This document shows, in pieces, positions 12,001 through 62,556 of a DNA stretch of 64,000 bases. Source of the stretch: Eleginops maclovinus (Eukaryota; Chordata; Actinopteri; Perciformes; Eleginopidae); the NCBI RefSeq assembly GCF_036324505.1, contig NC_086368.1, positions 9,799,421 through 9,863,420 on the forward strand. The letters run 5' to 3'. The notes below the pieces were generated by a model that was not told the DNA's origin, ran no database searches, and saw only the letters and a list, made by a program, of their open reading frames with translations. A program made the translations under genes and the position numbers. Numbering within the stretch: position 1 is the first letter of the stretch; each line of letters opens with the position of its first letter.

Positions 12001-15000
12001 TTTACAAATGAGTAGTTATCTCACTGTGGTTAGGTGGATCAGTTTTCCAGTCAAAGTGGAAACGTGAGAGAAGTTTTATACCGTTAACACTGCAGGTATG
12101 TACCAGCAGGACACGGACAGCTGAGGAGAAGACATAGCTGAGCTGCTTTAGTTTGACTACTGCACTTTACAGCTCCCCTTTCCCCTTGATAAAATGCTCT
12201 GTTAAGTTTAAGCCAGACCTGTGTCAAATAGTTTGTGTCTTATTCATTTAACTTTACAGATGTAATAGACCATGCAGGGTAAGAACATAAGCTTAATCCC
12301 ATAAGATAGCTTCAGAAACTAAAAGGTGTCCTGATGTAATAACCCCATAAACATTTTAAATACACATTTATTGGACTTTAAAAATAGACGTGTTTGTGAT
12401 TTGACAGTGTAGAAGATGACATCAAGACATGTTTCATGCCTGAGGCAAATCTTGAGAACTAAATATAAAGAATTAGTAGCAATTGGCTCCTTATTTGAGA
12501 TCTTTGTGTCTCAATAAATATTACGTTACGTTTGACACAATATGTACGCATTATCTGGACACATTTGGGAAGTGTTCATTATTTCCTGGACATAGCAGGT
12601 TTAAAACATTTTTAAGGGAATTTTATTTATTTTTTTGTGTTTTAAAGCTTAATTTTCCATATGAAAAATCTGTTCTGCTGTTTTATTTCTTACATGATTT
12701 TGATCATAAAGAGGTAAAAAACAGTTATTTTGTTGTGCTTGATAACGGTTGTTAGTACTACATGTTGATGTGCTGTGATTGATTTTGCGTTTTTTTGTCT
12801 TTGTGAACACTTCTTACCAGCGACCTCCTTCACCAGCACGGCCTCGGGGAGGGCGAGAGGGGGACTGCGGCCGCCGGCGTTCACAGCCACCACACGGATC
12901 TTCAGGCGGTCACCAGTGGTCAGGTTCTTGATAACGTAGCGGCAGGACTTCTGCAGATCCTCATTGACAGCTTTCCAGTCCTCAGCTGAATGTACAGATA
13001 ACACAAAGCAAGCACACACTTACAGGGCAGCTGTTTATCTCCATAGTATGGAAACTTAACTGTTATCAGACAGTAGTCCGACTGTTAAAACCGCAGGCGG
13101 CTTTGTAATTGAAATAGAGGGATTGTGCTCGACACAAATGATCTTGTATTATTAGACAGGAAATTGGTGTTCTCTGGGTAAACAGAGTGCCCTGCTAAAT
13201 CCAGCCTACATTCAAGGGCTGCTGATATGAGCTTAGTGCTGTAAGTCTAAAAACAGGAGCCTGCAGCAGCTCCTGAAATGCCTCCTTCCTTGTATGGAGA
13301 AGTTAGGAAGCTCGAGATGTAACTCTGCGAGTGACACTTCGGTGACAGCTGCAACCGATATGGCTGGCCCGCATTAAAACAGCAATTTAACATGTTCCTC
13401 AATGTGTGTTTAAAAGGTACTGAAATAGTATAGATGTAATTACATATATTTGTAGGATAATGATTATAAAAAAGAAGTAAATAAGTCATGCATATAAAAG
13501 CTTTACATTAAAAAAGATCAGCTGACTGACATTTTTGTCAAGGGGTATTAATAATCTGACCCCTTATGGGCACATGCTGGTATTCGGTCAAAAGCAGAGA
13601 GGGACTTACTTCCATCCTTGCAGACCTCAATTGTGTATCCATCCAGACCAGAGTTTCCGATCACCTCGGGCTGGCTCCAAATGATAGTGACTGAAGTGTC
13701 ATTCTTGTCCTCAATAAACAGATCCAGAGGGACACTTGTGGGCTCTGCAAACCATAAAAGAGTCAATTATTCAACTGACATTTGCAGAAATGCACAAAAT
13801 CATTCACAAATCGAAGTTGAGATCCATTAGAGGTGCTCATCCGGTTGTTTACTTTCACAATGCGATAAAAAAAGAAGAAGAGATGGAAGTGGAATCAATC
13901 TGAGTCTCCTTTCTTTATAGACCTTTACCTGGAGGAGGAGGGGGTGTGGCGGGTCTAACCTCTTCTGCAGGGGCTTCAGCAGCTTCAGCTAATGTTAGAT
14001 AGGCATTGGCATTATTATTGGTAGCATGTTATAAGCTGAGCAATACTTGAGCATCAAATAAAGATCAGTTATGTTACTTGTAGCTCTTTGCTTTACAATG
14101 CTAGCAAAAAAAAAAGCTTTTTATCCAATCTGACTCAAACGTCATCTCTTAGGGAGGAGTGAGCAGGAACATGTTCTGTTTTACCATCAGCAGGTGCTTC
14201 GGCGTCAGCAGCGGGAGCACCTTCCTCTGCAGCAGGAGCGGCAGCAGCTATTATTAAATGTTAGATATTAATACTGAGTGCATTAAGCAGATGGGACATG
14301 TTATAACAGATGATAATGTATGTGCATCAGAGTGTCGTAAAGAAGTCAGTTAGTCCGGTTATCCTTAACGTGAGAGGTTGAAGATTTTAATAATTCAAGA
14401 TGTTTGTTGTGCCTCATGTCATTGTTTTACCATCAGCAGTGGCCTCAGCGGGGGCGGCGGCTTCCTCTGCAGCAGGCGCAGCAGCTAATATTATTGGTTA
14501 GAGGATATCAGTATTAGATATTAGTGAAGTAAGCTTTAGTGTAGGAGGAGGACGCTTCAAGATTTAATAAACTTATAAAAGATGTCAGTAGTTGCTCTCT
14601 TTTCTTTACCATCAGCGGGGGCCTCAGGCGCGGCTGGCACTTCCTCCGCAGCGGGCGCAGCAGCTAATATTAGAGGTTAGAGGATATCGGTATTAGTGAA
14701 GTAAGCTTTACTGTAGGAGGAGGACGCTTCAGGATTTAATAAACTTATAAAAGATGTCAGTTTTTCCTCTCTTTTCTTTACCATCAGCGGGGGCCTCAGG
14801 CGCGGCTGGCGCTTCCTCTGCAGTGGGTGCAGCAGCTGGTAGTACAGGTTAGAGGAGCATTAGTTATTAGTTTCATTGTAGGAGGTTCAAGGTTAAATAC
14901 CTATCCAATATCTGTGTTAATAAACTGCTGTTACCCTCAGCGGGGGCCTCGGCGGGGGACAGCTGGAGCTTCTTCTGCGGCGGGCGCAGCAGCTGACATT

Positions 15001-16875
15001 AAAGGTTAGAAGATATCAGTATTATATATTAGTGTGCTTCACCGCAACTGTAGGAGCTTCATGGTTTAATACATATATAAGATCTGTGTTAATACACTGA
15101 TCTTATATAGTGTGTTTTACCATCAGCAGGGGCCTCAGCAGGTGCTGGTGCTTCCTCTGTAGTGGGCGCGGCAGCTGTTTTTAAAGGTTAGAGGAGCATT
15201 AGTTATTAGTGAAGTCAGGTTAAAGTGTTAATACTTATTTAAGATATGTGTTAATAAACTGTTACCCTCGGCCGGGGCCTCAGCGGCTGCCGGTTCCTCT
15301 GTAGCGGGCGCTGCAGAGGTTAGCAGATATTAGGATTAGACATTAGTGAAGTTGAGTTAACCACAAGGGGTTAAAGTTGTTTTAATATGCATTATATTTG
15401 TTAACACACTGTTTTTTCTATCAGAAAGGGCTGCTACCTATAGCAAAAGCAGCAGCTGGTTAACTGGTTAGAATTCACAGGCATTCAATACAGTTATATT
15501 TTACTGCTGGAGGTTCAAGTTTTAACACTTGTATAAGATCTGTGTTAATACACAGATTTTACCATCAGCAGGGGCCTCAGCAGGGGCTGCGGTTGGATAT
15601 ATTAGAATTAGACATTAGTGAAGTAAGCTTTACCACAAGGGGTTCTAAGTTTTTCTAACATGCATTTAGTTGTTAAAACATAGATTTTTCTACGAGCAGG
15701 GGATGTTTCCTAAAACGGAAGCAGCAGTTGGTATAAGAGGTTAGAATAAATAAGCTTTCAATATTAGTACAGTTAGATTTCCCTGCTGGAGGTTCAAGTT
15801 GTAACATCAGTTAATACACTGATTTTACCATCAGCAGGGGCAGCTGGTTCTGCTGTAGCAGGTGGAGCAGCTGATATTAGAGGTTAGAGGTTATCAGTAG
15901 ACACATAACGTTTTGAAAATATGACAGGACAGTTTCAAAATGTTACAAAAGAGGTTATATCTATGAAAATAAAAAGGAGACGTTAGAACAAGCAGAAACT
16001 GTTGGTGGTACTGAGATCTCAGGGTTACCGTCGGCGGCTGGCTCATCTGCAGCAACAGGAGCTCATGAGTGAGAGCAGCAGATATTAGAGGTTACATTTG
16101 AGAAACAGTAGTCACTTTTCTTTAATATGAAGTGTGTTGATAATATGCGTTACACATCAGTCTGAGAAAGTCAACACAGCAACCAGTGCCTCCATCTTGA
16201 CAATTAAAAAAAATGTGGATTTTATGTTTTTTTTACATCAAGATGGAACTTTCACTGAGGTATAACAGCTCACATTAGCAACAACCTCACAAGTGAATAC
16301 AAGTTAACATCAGTTTTGCAAAAGAAAGGCAAAGCGCACTTTAAGTGCAAAGATCGCAAGAGTATGGCTTTCAGTAACTTGAAGAAAAGTGGTGTGAAGC
16401 AGGCGGTTTATGCAGTTAACCATGCTTTTCCGTCTAATGCCGATGGCTACGACTCGTTGCCATTACAACTTACCACCTTACAACTTTACGCTGACTGCAC
16501 ACAAATGCGTGTGCGTAAAGGTTACCGCGTGCTTACCGTTAGGTGAACCGACTACTAGGGCTTTATTTAAAACTTTAAACAATTGTCATTGATTGTAAGT
16601 CATGGCTCAGGCGCTGCGCTCGGTACATTACCTTCTGCGGGTGGAGGGGTAGGTGGTTTGGGCTCCTCAGCTGGCGGGGCCGCGGGGGCCTCTCCCTCGG
16701 CAGGGGCGGCCTCAGCAGGTGCAGCCTCGCCCTCAACGGGGGCCGGCACGGCTTCGGCGGGTGCAGCTTCGGCGGGTGCAGCCTCAGCTGGTGCTGCTTC
16801 AGCCGGGGCAGCCTCCTCCTTCTTGGCTGGTTCTTTCTTCGCCGCCTTCTTGATGGGGGCAGGCTTGGACGGCAT
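6007..16875 (-). CDS. mybph: mybph, myosin-binding protein H, complete gene
   Basis: Thick-filament accessory protein of the sarcomere. MyBP-H binds the myosin rod through its C-terminal Ig domain and is related to the C-terminal half of MyBP-C. Coding exons, 5' to 3': 16875-16632; small exons 16061-16029, 15870-15829, 15586-15563, 15310-15266, 15174-15121, 14835-14782, 14663-14610, 14484-14431, 14247-14185, 13988-13929; then 13744-13610, 12985-12818, 9932-9844, 9559-9364, 8873-8734, 8642-8483, 7548-7412, 6357-6171, 6038-6007. The sum is 1971 nt, 656 residues plus stop, with all phases matching. The domain order Ala/Pro/Glu/Lys head, FnIII, Ig, FnIII, Ig and short tail is that of MyBP-H. Mammalian MyBP-H is roughly 480 residues from memory, and the excess here is all in the N-terminal linker. 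One further 58-nt unit in the array (14992-14935) is left out because it breaks the frame. Family assignment is firm. Which fish paralogue it is (a or b) and which small exons are used in mRNA are not known. Confidence 0.93.
6171..6357 (-). CDS. mybph: mybph exon: Ig-2, second half
   Basis: 187 nt, starting in phase 0 after CAG and ending before GTAAGT. It reads [20 protein letters not shown], later [18 protein letters not shown], the F-G strand region of a C10-type Ig domain with the D-G-G-x-Y-x-C motif. This domain is the myosin-rod anchor in the family. Confidence 0.93.
7260..7311. repeat. Nested palindrome and short tandem repeat
   Basis: A perfect 22-bp palindrome (attctacattt and its mirror, 7260-7281) is followed by two further copies of the tttaaatgtagaat half. 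It lies in the mybph intron between the Ig-2 exons. Confidence 0.85.
7412..7548 (-). CDS. mybph: mybph exon: linker and Ig-2 first half
   Basis: 137 nt. It includes [15 protein letters not shown] and [12 protein letters not shown] with the first Ig cysteine. The donor is GTACAT, weak after the G-T. The joined sequence VRGMPR-PKVIWMK matches the family pattern, which supports this border. Confidence 0.88.
8483..8642 (-). CDS. mybph: mybph exon: FnIII-2, second half
   Basis: 160 nt between CAG and GTGAGT. It reads [20 protein letters not shown] then [18 protein letters not shown], the characteristic E-F-G strands of the MyBP C9-like fibronectin III domain (Y-x-F-R-V-F-S-E-N). Confidence 0.93.
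8734..8873 (-). CDS. mybph: mybph exon: FnIII-2, first half
   Basis: 140 nt. It encodes [20 protein letters not shown], then [20 protein letters not shown], the A-C strands of a FnIII domain with the conserved W and the P-x-D-N-G-x-x-x-I-x-G-Y motif. The donor is GTAAGT. Confidence 0.93.
9364..9559 (-). CDS. mybph: mybph exon: Ig-1, main part
   Basis: 196 nt. It encodes [20 protein letters not shown], then [20 protein letters not shown], an I-set Ig with W and D-S-G-x-Y. The donor is GTGAGC. Confidence 0.93.
9844..9932 (-). CDS. mybph: mybph exon: Ig-1, start
   Basis: 89 nt with acceptor TTGTAG and donor GTAAGC. It reads [20 protein letters not shown] followed by KINLTIPFS. The L-P-R-x-L-R-Q sequence is a hallmark of the MyBP-C C8 and MyBP-H Ig domains. 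Confidence 0.92.
9933..12817 (-). other. mybph intron with a dispersed repeat
   Basis: This 2.9-kb intron separates FnIII-1 from Ig-1. No coding frame was seen. At 10,740-10,935 it holds a repeat fragment common in fish genomes (listed separately), and a run of ten C residues lies near 11,540-11,549. Confidence 0.7.
10740..10935 (+). repeat. Fish-type SINE/retroposon fragment
   Basis: The string gtgtccctgagcaagga is followed by ggcagcccactgctcctaac, then gggtcaaatgcagag and tttcccctctgtgggac. This order recalls the 3' part of abundant fish retroposons, judged from memory. No target-site duplication was identified. Confidence 0.45.
12818..12985 (-). CDS. mybph: mybph exon: FnIII-1, second half
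   Basis: 168 nt between CAG and GTAAGA. It includes [20 protein letters not shown] and [19 protein letters not shown], the E-G strands of a FnIII domain (L-x-x-G-x-x-x-x-x-R-V-x-A-V-N-x-x-G). Confidence 0.93.
13610..13744 (-). CDS. mybph: mybph exon: FnIII-1, first half
   Basis: 135 nt between GTTTGCAG and GTAAGT. It includes [20 protein letters not shown], then [20 protein letters not shown]. This is the first folded domain, directly after the repetitive linker. Confidence 0.93.
13929..13988 (-). CDS. mybph: mybph linker exon 11, last of the array (60 nt)
   Basis: The acceptor is ATTAG and the donor GTAAAG. Phase 1-1. It encodes an Ala/Glu run and then V-R-P-A-T and a run of prolines that joins the linker to FnIII-1. 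Unlike the other array exons it ends in polyproline, so it is probably the ancestral junction exon. Confidence 0.8.
14185..14247 (-). CDS. mybph: mybph linker exon 10 (63 nt)
   Basis: Phase 1-1, acceptor ATAATAG, donor GTAAAA. It encodes 21 residues of Ala/Pro/Glu/Asp type including [18 protein letters not shown]. It is the longest array member. Confidence 0.75.
14431..14484 (-). CDS. mybph: mybph linker exon 9 (54 nt)
   Basis: Phase 1-1, 54 nt, reading [18 protein letters not shown]. The donor context ATG|GTAAAA and acceptor ATTAG|CTGCTGC are shared with its neighbours. Confidence 0.75.
14610..14663 (-). CDS. mybph: mybph linker exon 8 (54 nt)
   Basis: Phase 1-1, reading [18 protein letters not shown]. 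It sits 172 bp from the next unit at 14782-14835 and is nearly identical to it, including flanking intron sequence. This indicates a recent tandem duplication. Confidence 0.75.
14782..14835 (-). CDS. mybph: mybph linker exon 7 (54 nt)
   Basis: Phase 1-1, reading [18 protein letters not shown]. The acceptor is ACCAG and the donor GTAAAG. It is the sister copy of the unit at 14610-14663. Confidence 0.75.
14935..14992 (-). pseudogene. mybph: mybph linker exon 6-like, frame-breaking (58 nt)
   Basis: It has an intact acceptor (GTCAG) and donor (GTAACA) and the same start as its neighbours (CT GCT GCG CCC). At 58 nt it is 4 nt longer than the 54-nt units. Inclusion shifts the frame and meets a TGA inside the exon. 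It is either skipped, a poison exon, a decayed unit, or an assembly error in GC-rich repeats. I exclude it from the reading frame. Confidence 0.65.
15121..15174 (-). CDS. mybph: mybph linker exon 5 (54 nt)
   Basis: Phase 1-1, reading [18 protein letters not shown], acceptor AACAG, donor GTAAAA. Confidence 0.75.
15266..15310 (-). CDS. mybph: mybph linker exon 4 (45 nt)
   Basis: Here the usual acceptor position has lost its AG. A CTGCAG six to nine bases further in restores an acceptor and keeps phase 1, giving [15 protein letters not shown]. The donor is GTAACA. The exon appears to have been shortened by acceptor sliding. Confidence 0.65.
15415..15460 (-). pseudogene. Decayed mybph linker exon (relic A)
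   Basis: The minus strand still shows an acceptor-like CCAG followed by CTGCTGC. The donor GTAAAA has become AGAAAA and the interior contains TGA and TAG. It is aligned by position and flanks with the functional units. Confidence 0.6.
15563..15586 (-). CDS. mybph: mybph linker exon 3 (24 nt, possibly used)
   Basis: A truncated unit with only the last half of the consensus, reading APAEAPAD, phase 1-1. The acceptor CCGCAG has no good pyrimidine tract. The donor GTAAAA is intact. Inclusion would keep the frame. Confidence 0.5.
15690..15740 (-). pseudogene. Decayed mybph linker exon (relic B)
   Basis: Same decay pattern as relic A. CTGCTGC is preserved, but the acceptor is CCAA instead of CCAG and the donor GTAAAA is now AGAAAA. 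The two relics and the exons next to them look like a two-unit block that was itself duplicated. Confidence 0.55.
15829..15870 (-). CDS. mybph: mybph linker exon 2 (42 nt)
   Basis: Phase 1-1, reading [14 protein letters not shown], acceptor TATCAG, donor GTAAAA. Confidence 0.7.
16029..16061 (-). CDS. mybph: mybph linker exon 1 (33 nt)
   Basis: Phase 1-1, reading [11 protein letters not shown]. The acceptor ATGAG is preceded by a CT-rich tract. The donor is GTAACC. It is the most diverged array member and nearest to the first coding exon. Confidence 0.6.
16062..16631 (-). other. mybph first intron
   Basis: A 570-bp intron between the head exon and the linker array. A stop-free stretch on the plus strand near 16316-16546 has no family resemblance and no splice logic. 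Nothing else was recognised. Confidence 0.6.
16632..16875 (-). CDS. mybph: mybph first coding exon, basic Ala/Pro-rich head
   Basis: It starts at the ATG 16873-16875 and ends in phase 1 before GTAATG. The protein begins [19 protein letters not shown], followed by several A-A-P-A-E repeats. A lysine-rich start followed by an Ala/Pro arm resembles the N-terminal extension of the long myosin essential light chain and the MyBP-C Pro-Ala linker. A similar role in touching actin or spanning a gap is only an inference. Confidence 0.9.
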
Positions 16876-16924
16876 TGTGGCGATTGCTGCTAATTCCCAA
16901 CTCCGTTAAGTCCTCCAAACTGGA

Positions 16925-16970
16925 TCCAATGCCGTCATTTGTGCGGAGGTGGCGGGCTTATAAAGGACCC
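16925..16970 (-). promoter_or_regulatory. mybph: mybph core promoter with TATA box
   Basis: TTTATAA on the minus strand at 16958-16964, embedded in GC-rich sequence, lies 83 bp upstream of the ATG. Transcription would start near 16,930, giving a 5'UTR of roughly 55 nt. A strong TATA box suits a highly expressed muscle gene. Confidence 0.75.
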
Positions 16971-17424
16971 GGTAGGTCGAAGCCCCGCCCCCTAATGAAT
17001 TACATGTAACAGATACAGTCTGAGTCAGGCTGCCCTGACTGTTTGTCTCTCTCATCAATGCTCACTGTGCATAGCTAACTGTTGGCCTACTTAAGTAAAA
17101 CATGTTAAAACATGAAAACATAAGCACAATTAAATAAAGAAATATATGGATCACGCTACCAGGAATTATTTAATTAAATTGTGCTTTTCCGTGGCATTTA
17201 CAATCATGATGTGTGGTATCATGCTTATGATTATTTAAAAATGTAAAATTAAAAAAATGTATTTATACTATATACATATAAAAAAATATATTATTTTTTT
17301 TACTTTTATAGCAATTGTACAGTGTATTGTCTTCATCCTCCCTAAAGCAAATGCAATATTGTTTGTATATTTCCTATTATTTGTATAAATCATGACTGTT
17401 AAACTGACACACAGGAGGCAACAG

Positions 17425-20400
17425 AGTAAATATAACATGTATTTTATTGATTCCAACAACCAGTGATAGGTGGATGAAAGCCTTCAGAAACATGCCTTAT
17501 TCATGTTTTGGACCAAACTCTGAAGAAATAAACCTTTTTTCTCAAGGATGATTTTTGTTGTGTTTCCCCTCCTCAATGATTGTTGCTGCATCCAGAATGC
17601 TGCCCTATTTACAATCTTTACAATGATGCCCTGTACAAAATAGAGAAATTAAGTTTTACAAAGGATTCGTTAGAAAAAGAAGAAAAGGAAATATCAAATA
17701 TTTTGAGTATTACAAAGGAAAACATTATCTAGCATGAATTTCCTAAACAATAGCCTACATTAATGTCATCTTTTTTTTCTCATCACACAGCAAGTTTACA
17801 TGCATTTACAACACTTAGGAACCCTTGACATTTCCACGTCAGTGACATTAGATACTGCATACATTTTTTTCTTTTTATCTTAGCTTAGTCCACAACAAGC
17901 TTTTGCAAAAATATGACTATTCAGCAACCTGTATTGGCCTTCTGGTTTGATTCTACATAAAATTACCTATGCAAACAGTTAAGTGCTGATTTCATTCTCA
18001 TAATTCAATTTTTAAACATTTTTGTTTGATTGTTTATCGTGATTTGACCAAGTCCAGTTATGAGACTTTTGTTGCCATTCATCAAAGACAAAACACAAAA
18101 CACAGCTTCTGCTTGATTTCTTTACCTACGTACATCTACCCTGTTTTCAATGCAACGCCCAACAATCCTCCTCTCTTTAAGATTCCTGCTTAGTACAAGC
18201 TTTCACTTTTGTCCTGTGTTGCAATTTGGTCCAAATAAAAACTCAAAGACAGACCTGAAGTTGCTGCATAGTCCTGATACACTAGTAAGCGAACACAATT
18301 AACAGCTACTACAGAGCAACAGGCACAACAACAAGTGAATTAGATGAGAAGCTTGAGCTAATGGCTTTGGGGAACCTGCAGAAACAGACCAGGGCTGATA
18401 TCACTGTCTAACACCTGAAATATTTACAGTAAGTGACATTAGTCCCAATCGCCATGTGACCAGTGTGAGGGTCACTGTCCATTTGGCATCTTTTGGCTCT
18501 TTGTCTGTAATTCATTCATTTCTTTTGAGACCAATCAGAGCCGCGGATTAGCTTGAAGTTTCGTTACCAGCCTAACTGTGCAAGAATGAAGCGAAAAGCA
18601 GCTCAGATAGCATTTAAAATGTTTAACTTTCTTATTGAGCTGTCATAAAAGTGGTCCAACATTCATTTACAGGGTTTATGTACATGTGAAGTCTGAGCAC
18701 CTAAAAATGACACAGTTTGGGATGAACAGGTGACTTGTTTTGACAACACTTGAACAACTAATGTCTGCTATTTACCTTCAGGGCTTATGTTTTTACATAC
18801 AAAATCTACACAAAGCACCTTAAAAAGTGTTTAAATCTTTTCCTTTTTGCCTCGGAACAACTACTCTCCAGTTTCACTTTGACACCAACATGGATGAACA
18901 CCATACAATGTCACACATGACTTCACTCTCTCTACCTAATGTCTTCAACATGTCCTAAAAAATGATCATCCAGGTCTATTTCACATGACTTAAGTGTTTG
19001 TAAGTTCTACTGTAGGACACACAACACTTTTCTAACCTACCCTGAAAAGTCTATGTGATCTTTATTCAACACTAAAGCAATTTGGGACATTGTTAAAGAG
19101 CACCATATGTAACTTAATGATGATTATGACATTTTTTGAAACTAAAAATGGGCCTAGGTAGCTTTAAAGTCACTCTACTCAGATGTTGTGTTGCAGTGGA
19201 GCTTTGTGATAAGGCTTCTTTTAAAAGCACCTATAAGATGATTGATGATGCTCAATTTGTATACGTGTTTTCTATACATTCAGAGTTGAACTTAAACCAC
19301 TAGCATGGCAGTCAAGAAGCATGATTAAAGTACAATATTTGGTTCAGTATACTAGATATTTGCACCAACTAATATAATTAAATGTGATGTAGCCTGATTG
19401 TATGTACACCATATATATAGTAGCTACTCTGAATATGGGGGGAAAGATTTGAAACAAATGTACTCTTTCCTATAAAAGAAAATCTGGTTTGGATTCAAAT
19501 AGTTTTTACTAAATCTGTTTAATCGAAGAGTGTTGGTTGTGTTGTATTATCCCTGTGTAAAAAGTATCTAATACCTGATATACATAGCAACATTGGTGGC
19601 ACAAATTAAGTGCTTGAAAAATAAAATATGGTACTGTGCAGCGACAAAACACACATCACTAGTAAATAGGTTTGTTTTAAGCAAAAAGAGTATGACAGCA
19701 AGTGTATTTTTTAAAACTTAAAGCCGTTTAACTGATAACGAAGATGTTAAACTAGGTGAAAAAAGAATACTTATAATTGATTGTATAATATTTCATAATT
19801 TTACATTGTAAAAAAGATTATTAATTGACTTAAATAATACAGAAAGTTGAACTGATTCCTGACAGTTTTAGATGGATGATATTTTATAAAAGCACCGGTT
19901 CACTCTGATAAAGCTGAGGTGACGTCTTTGTTGTTAAGGCATTTTAATCGTTTCACCCGCTCTGGTTGCTAAGTTAACATTGCATATGTATAAGATTTGG
20001 CCTTCAAAGACTTATACAGTAGATATGTACCAAAGAACTTTGCAATAAATAGTAGCATCTGTCATGCTGTCATACTCTTTTCCAAAGTGAGTCACCATGA
20101 AGGAGGATATCTCCTGTTGACAAACACTACATATCCCATGATGCAAGTAATGCTGTTGCAGAAATCACCTGAAGTCTAAACACTGAGACAATTAGTGATC
20201 TATTAGCACCGATCTAAGGGTAATGAGTGCTCATGTGTTGGTAAAGGGAACTAAAGTGAATGTCAAAATATACACTAAAGGAATACAATATAGTGTTTCA
20301 TTTAATACGTATGAACAGTCATTTGAAAATACTGTATGTAATAAAATGATTTGTAATTTTCCAGTTATACTTTCAGCCTACTGTGGGAAGGACTTTTCTG

Positions 20401-20498
20401 AGGGGTTGTTTGTTCCTGAACATGCACTGTATCATCACAGTGGACAAAAAAAAACAAAAAAAACTATACATTTGAAGTGCTGAGTGAAAGCTTTGTGT
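17425..20498 (-). other. nav1: Probable nav1 3'UTR
   Basis: There is no coding potential between the nav1 stop codon (20499-20501) and the mybph promoter. AATAAA signals on the minus strand occur at 19061-19066 and 17443-17448. Use of the last would give a 3'UTR of about 3.1 kb, a length usual for neuronal genes. The end point is inferred from the signals alone. Confidence 0.5.

Positions 20499-62556
<42,058 letters not shown>

Noticed and set aside
16583..16909. Ala/Gly-rich plus-strand open frame over the first mybph exon
   Set aside because: A shadow of the GC-rich mybph head exon on the opposite strand. The minus-strand reading has ATG, TATA box and matching splice phase.
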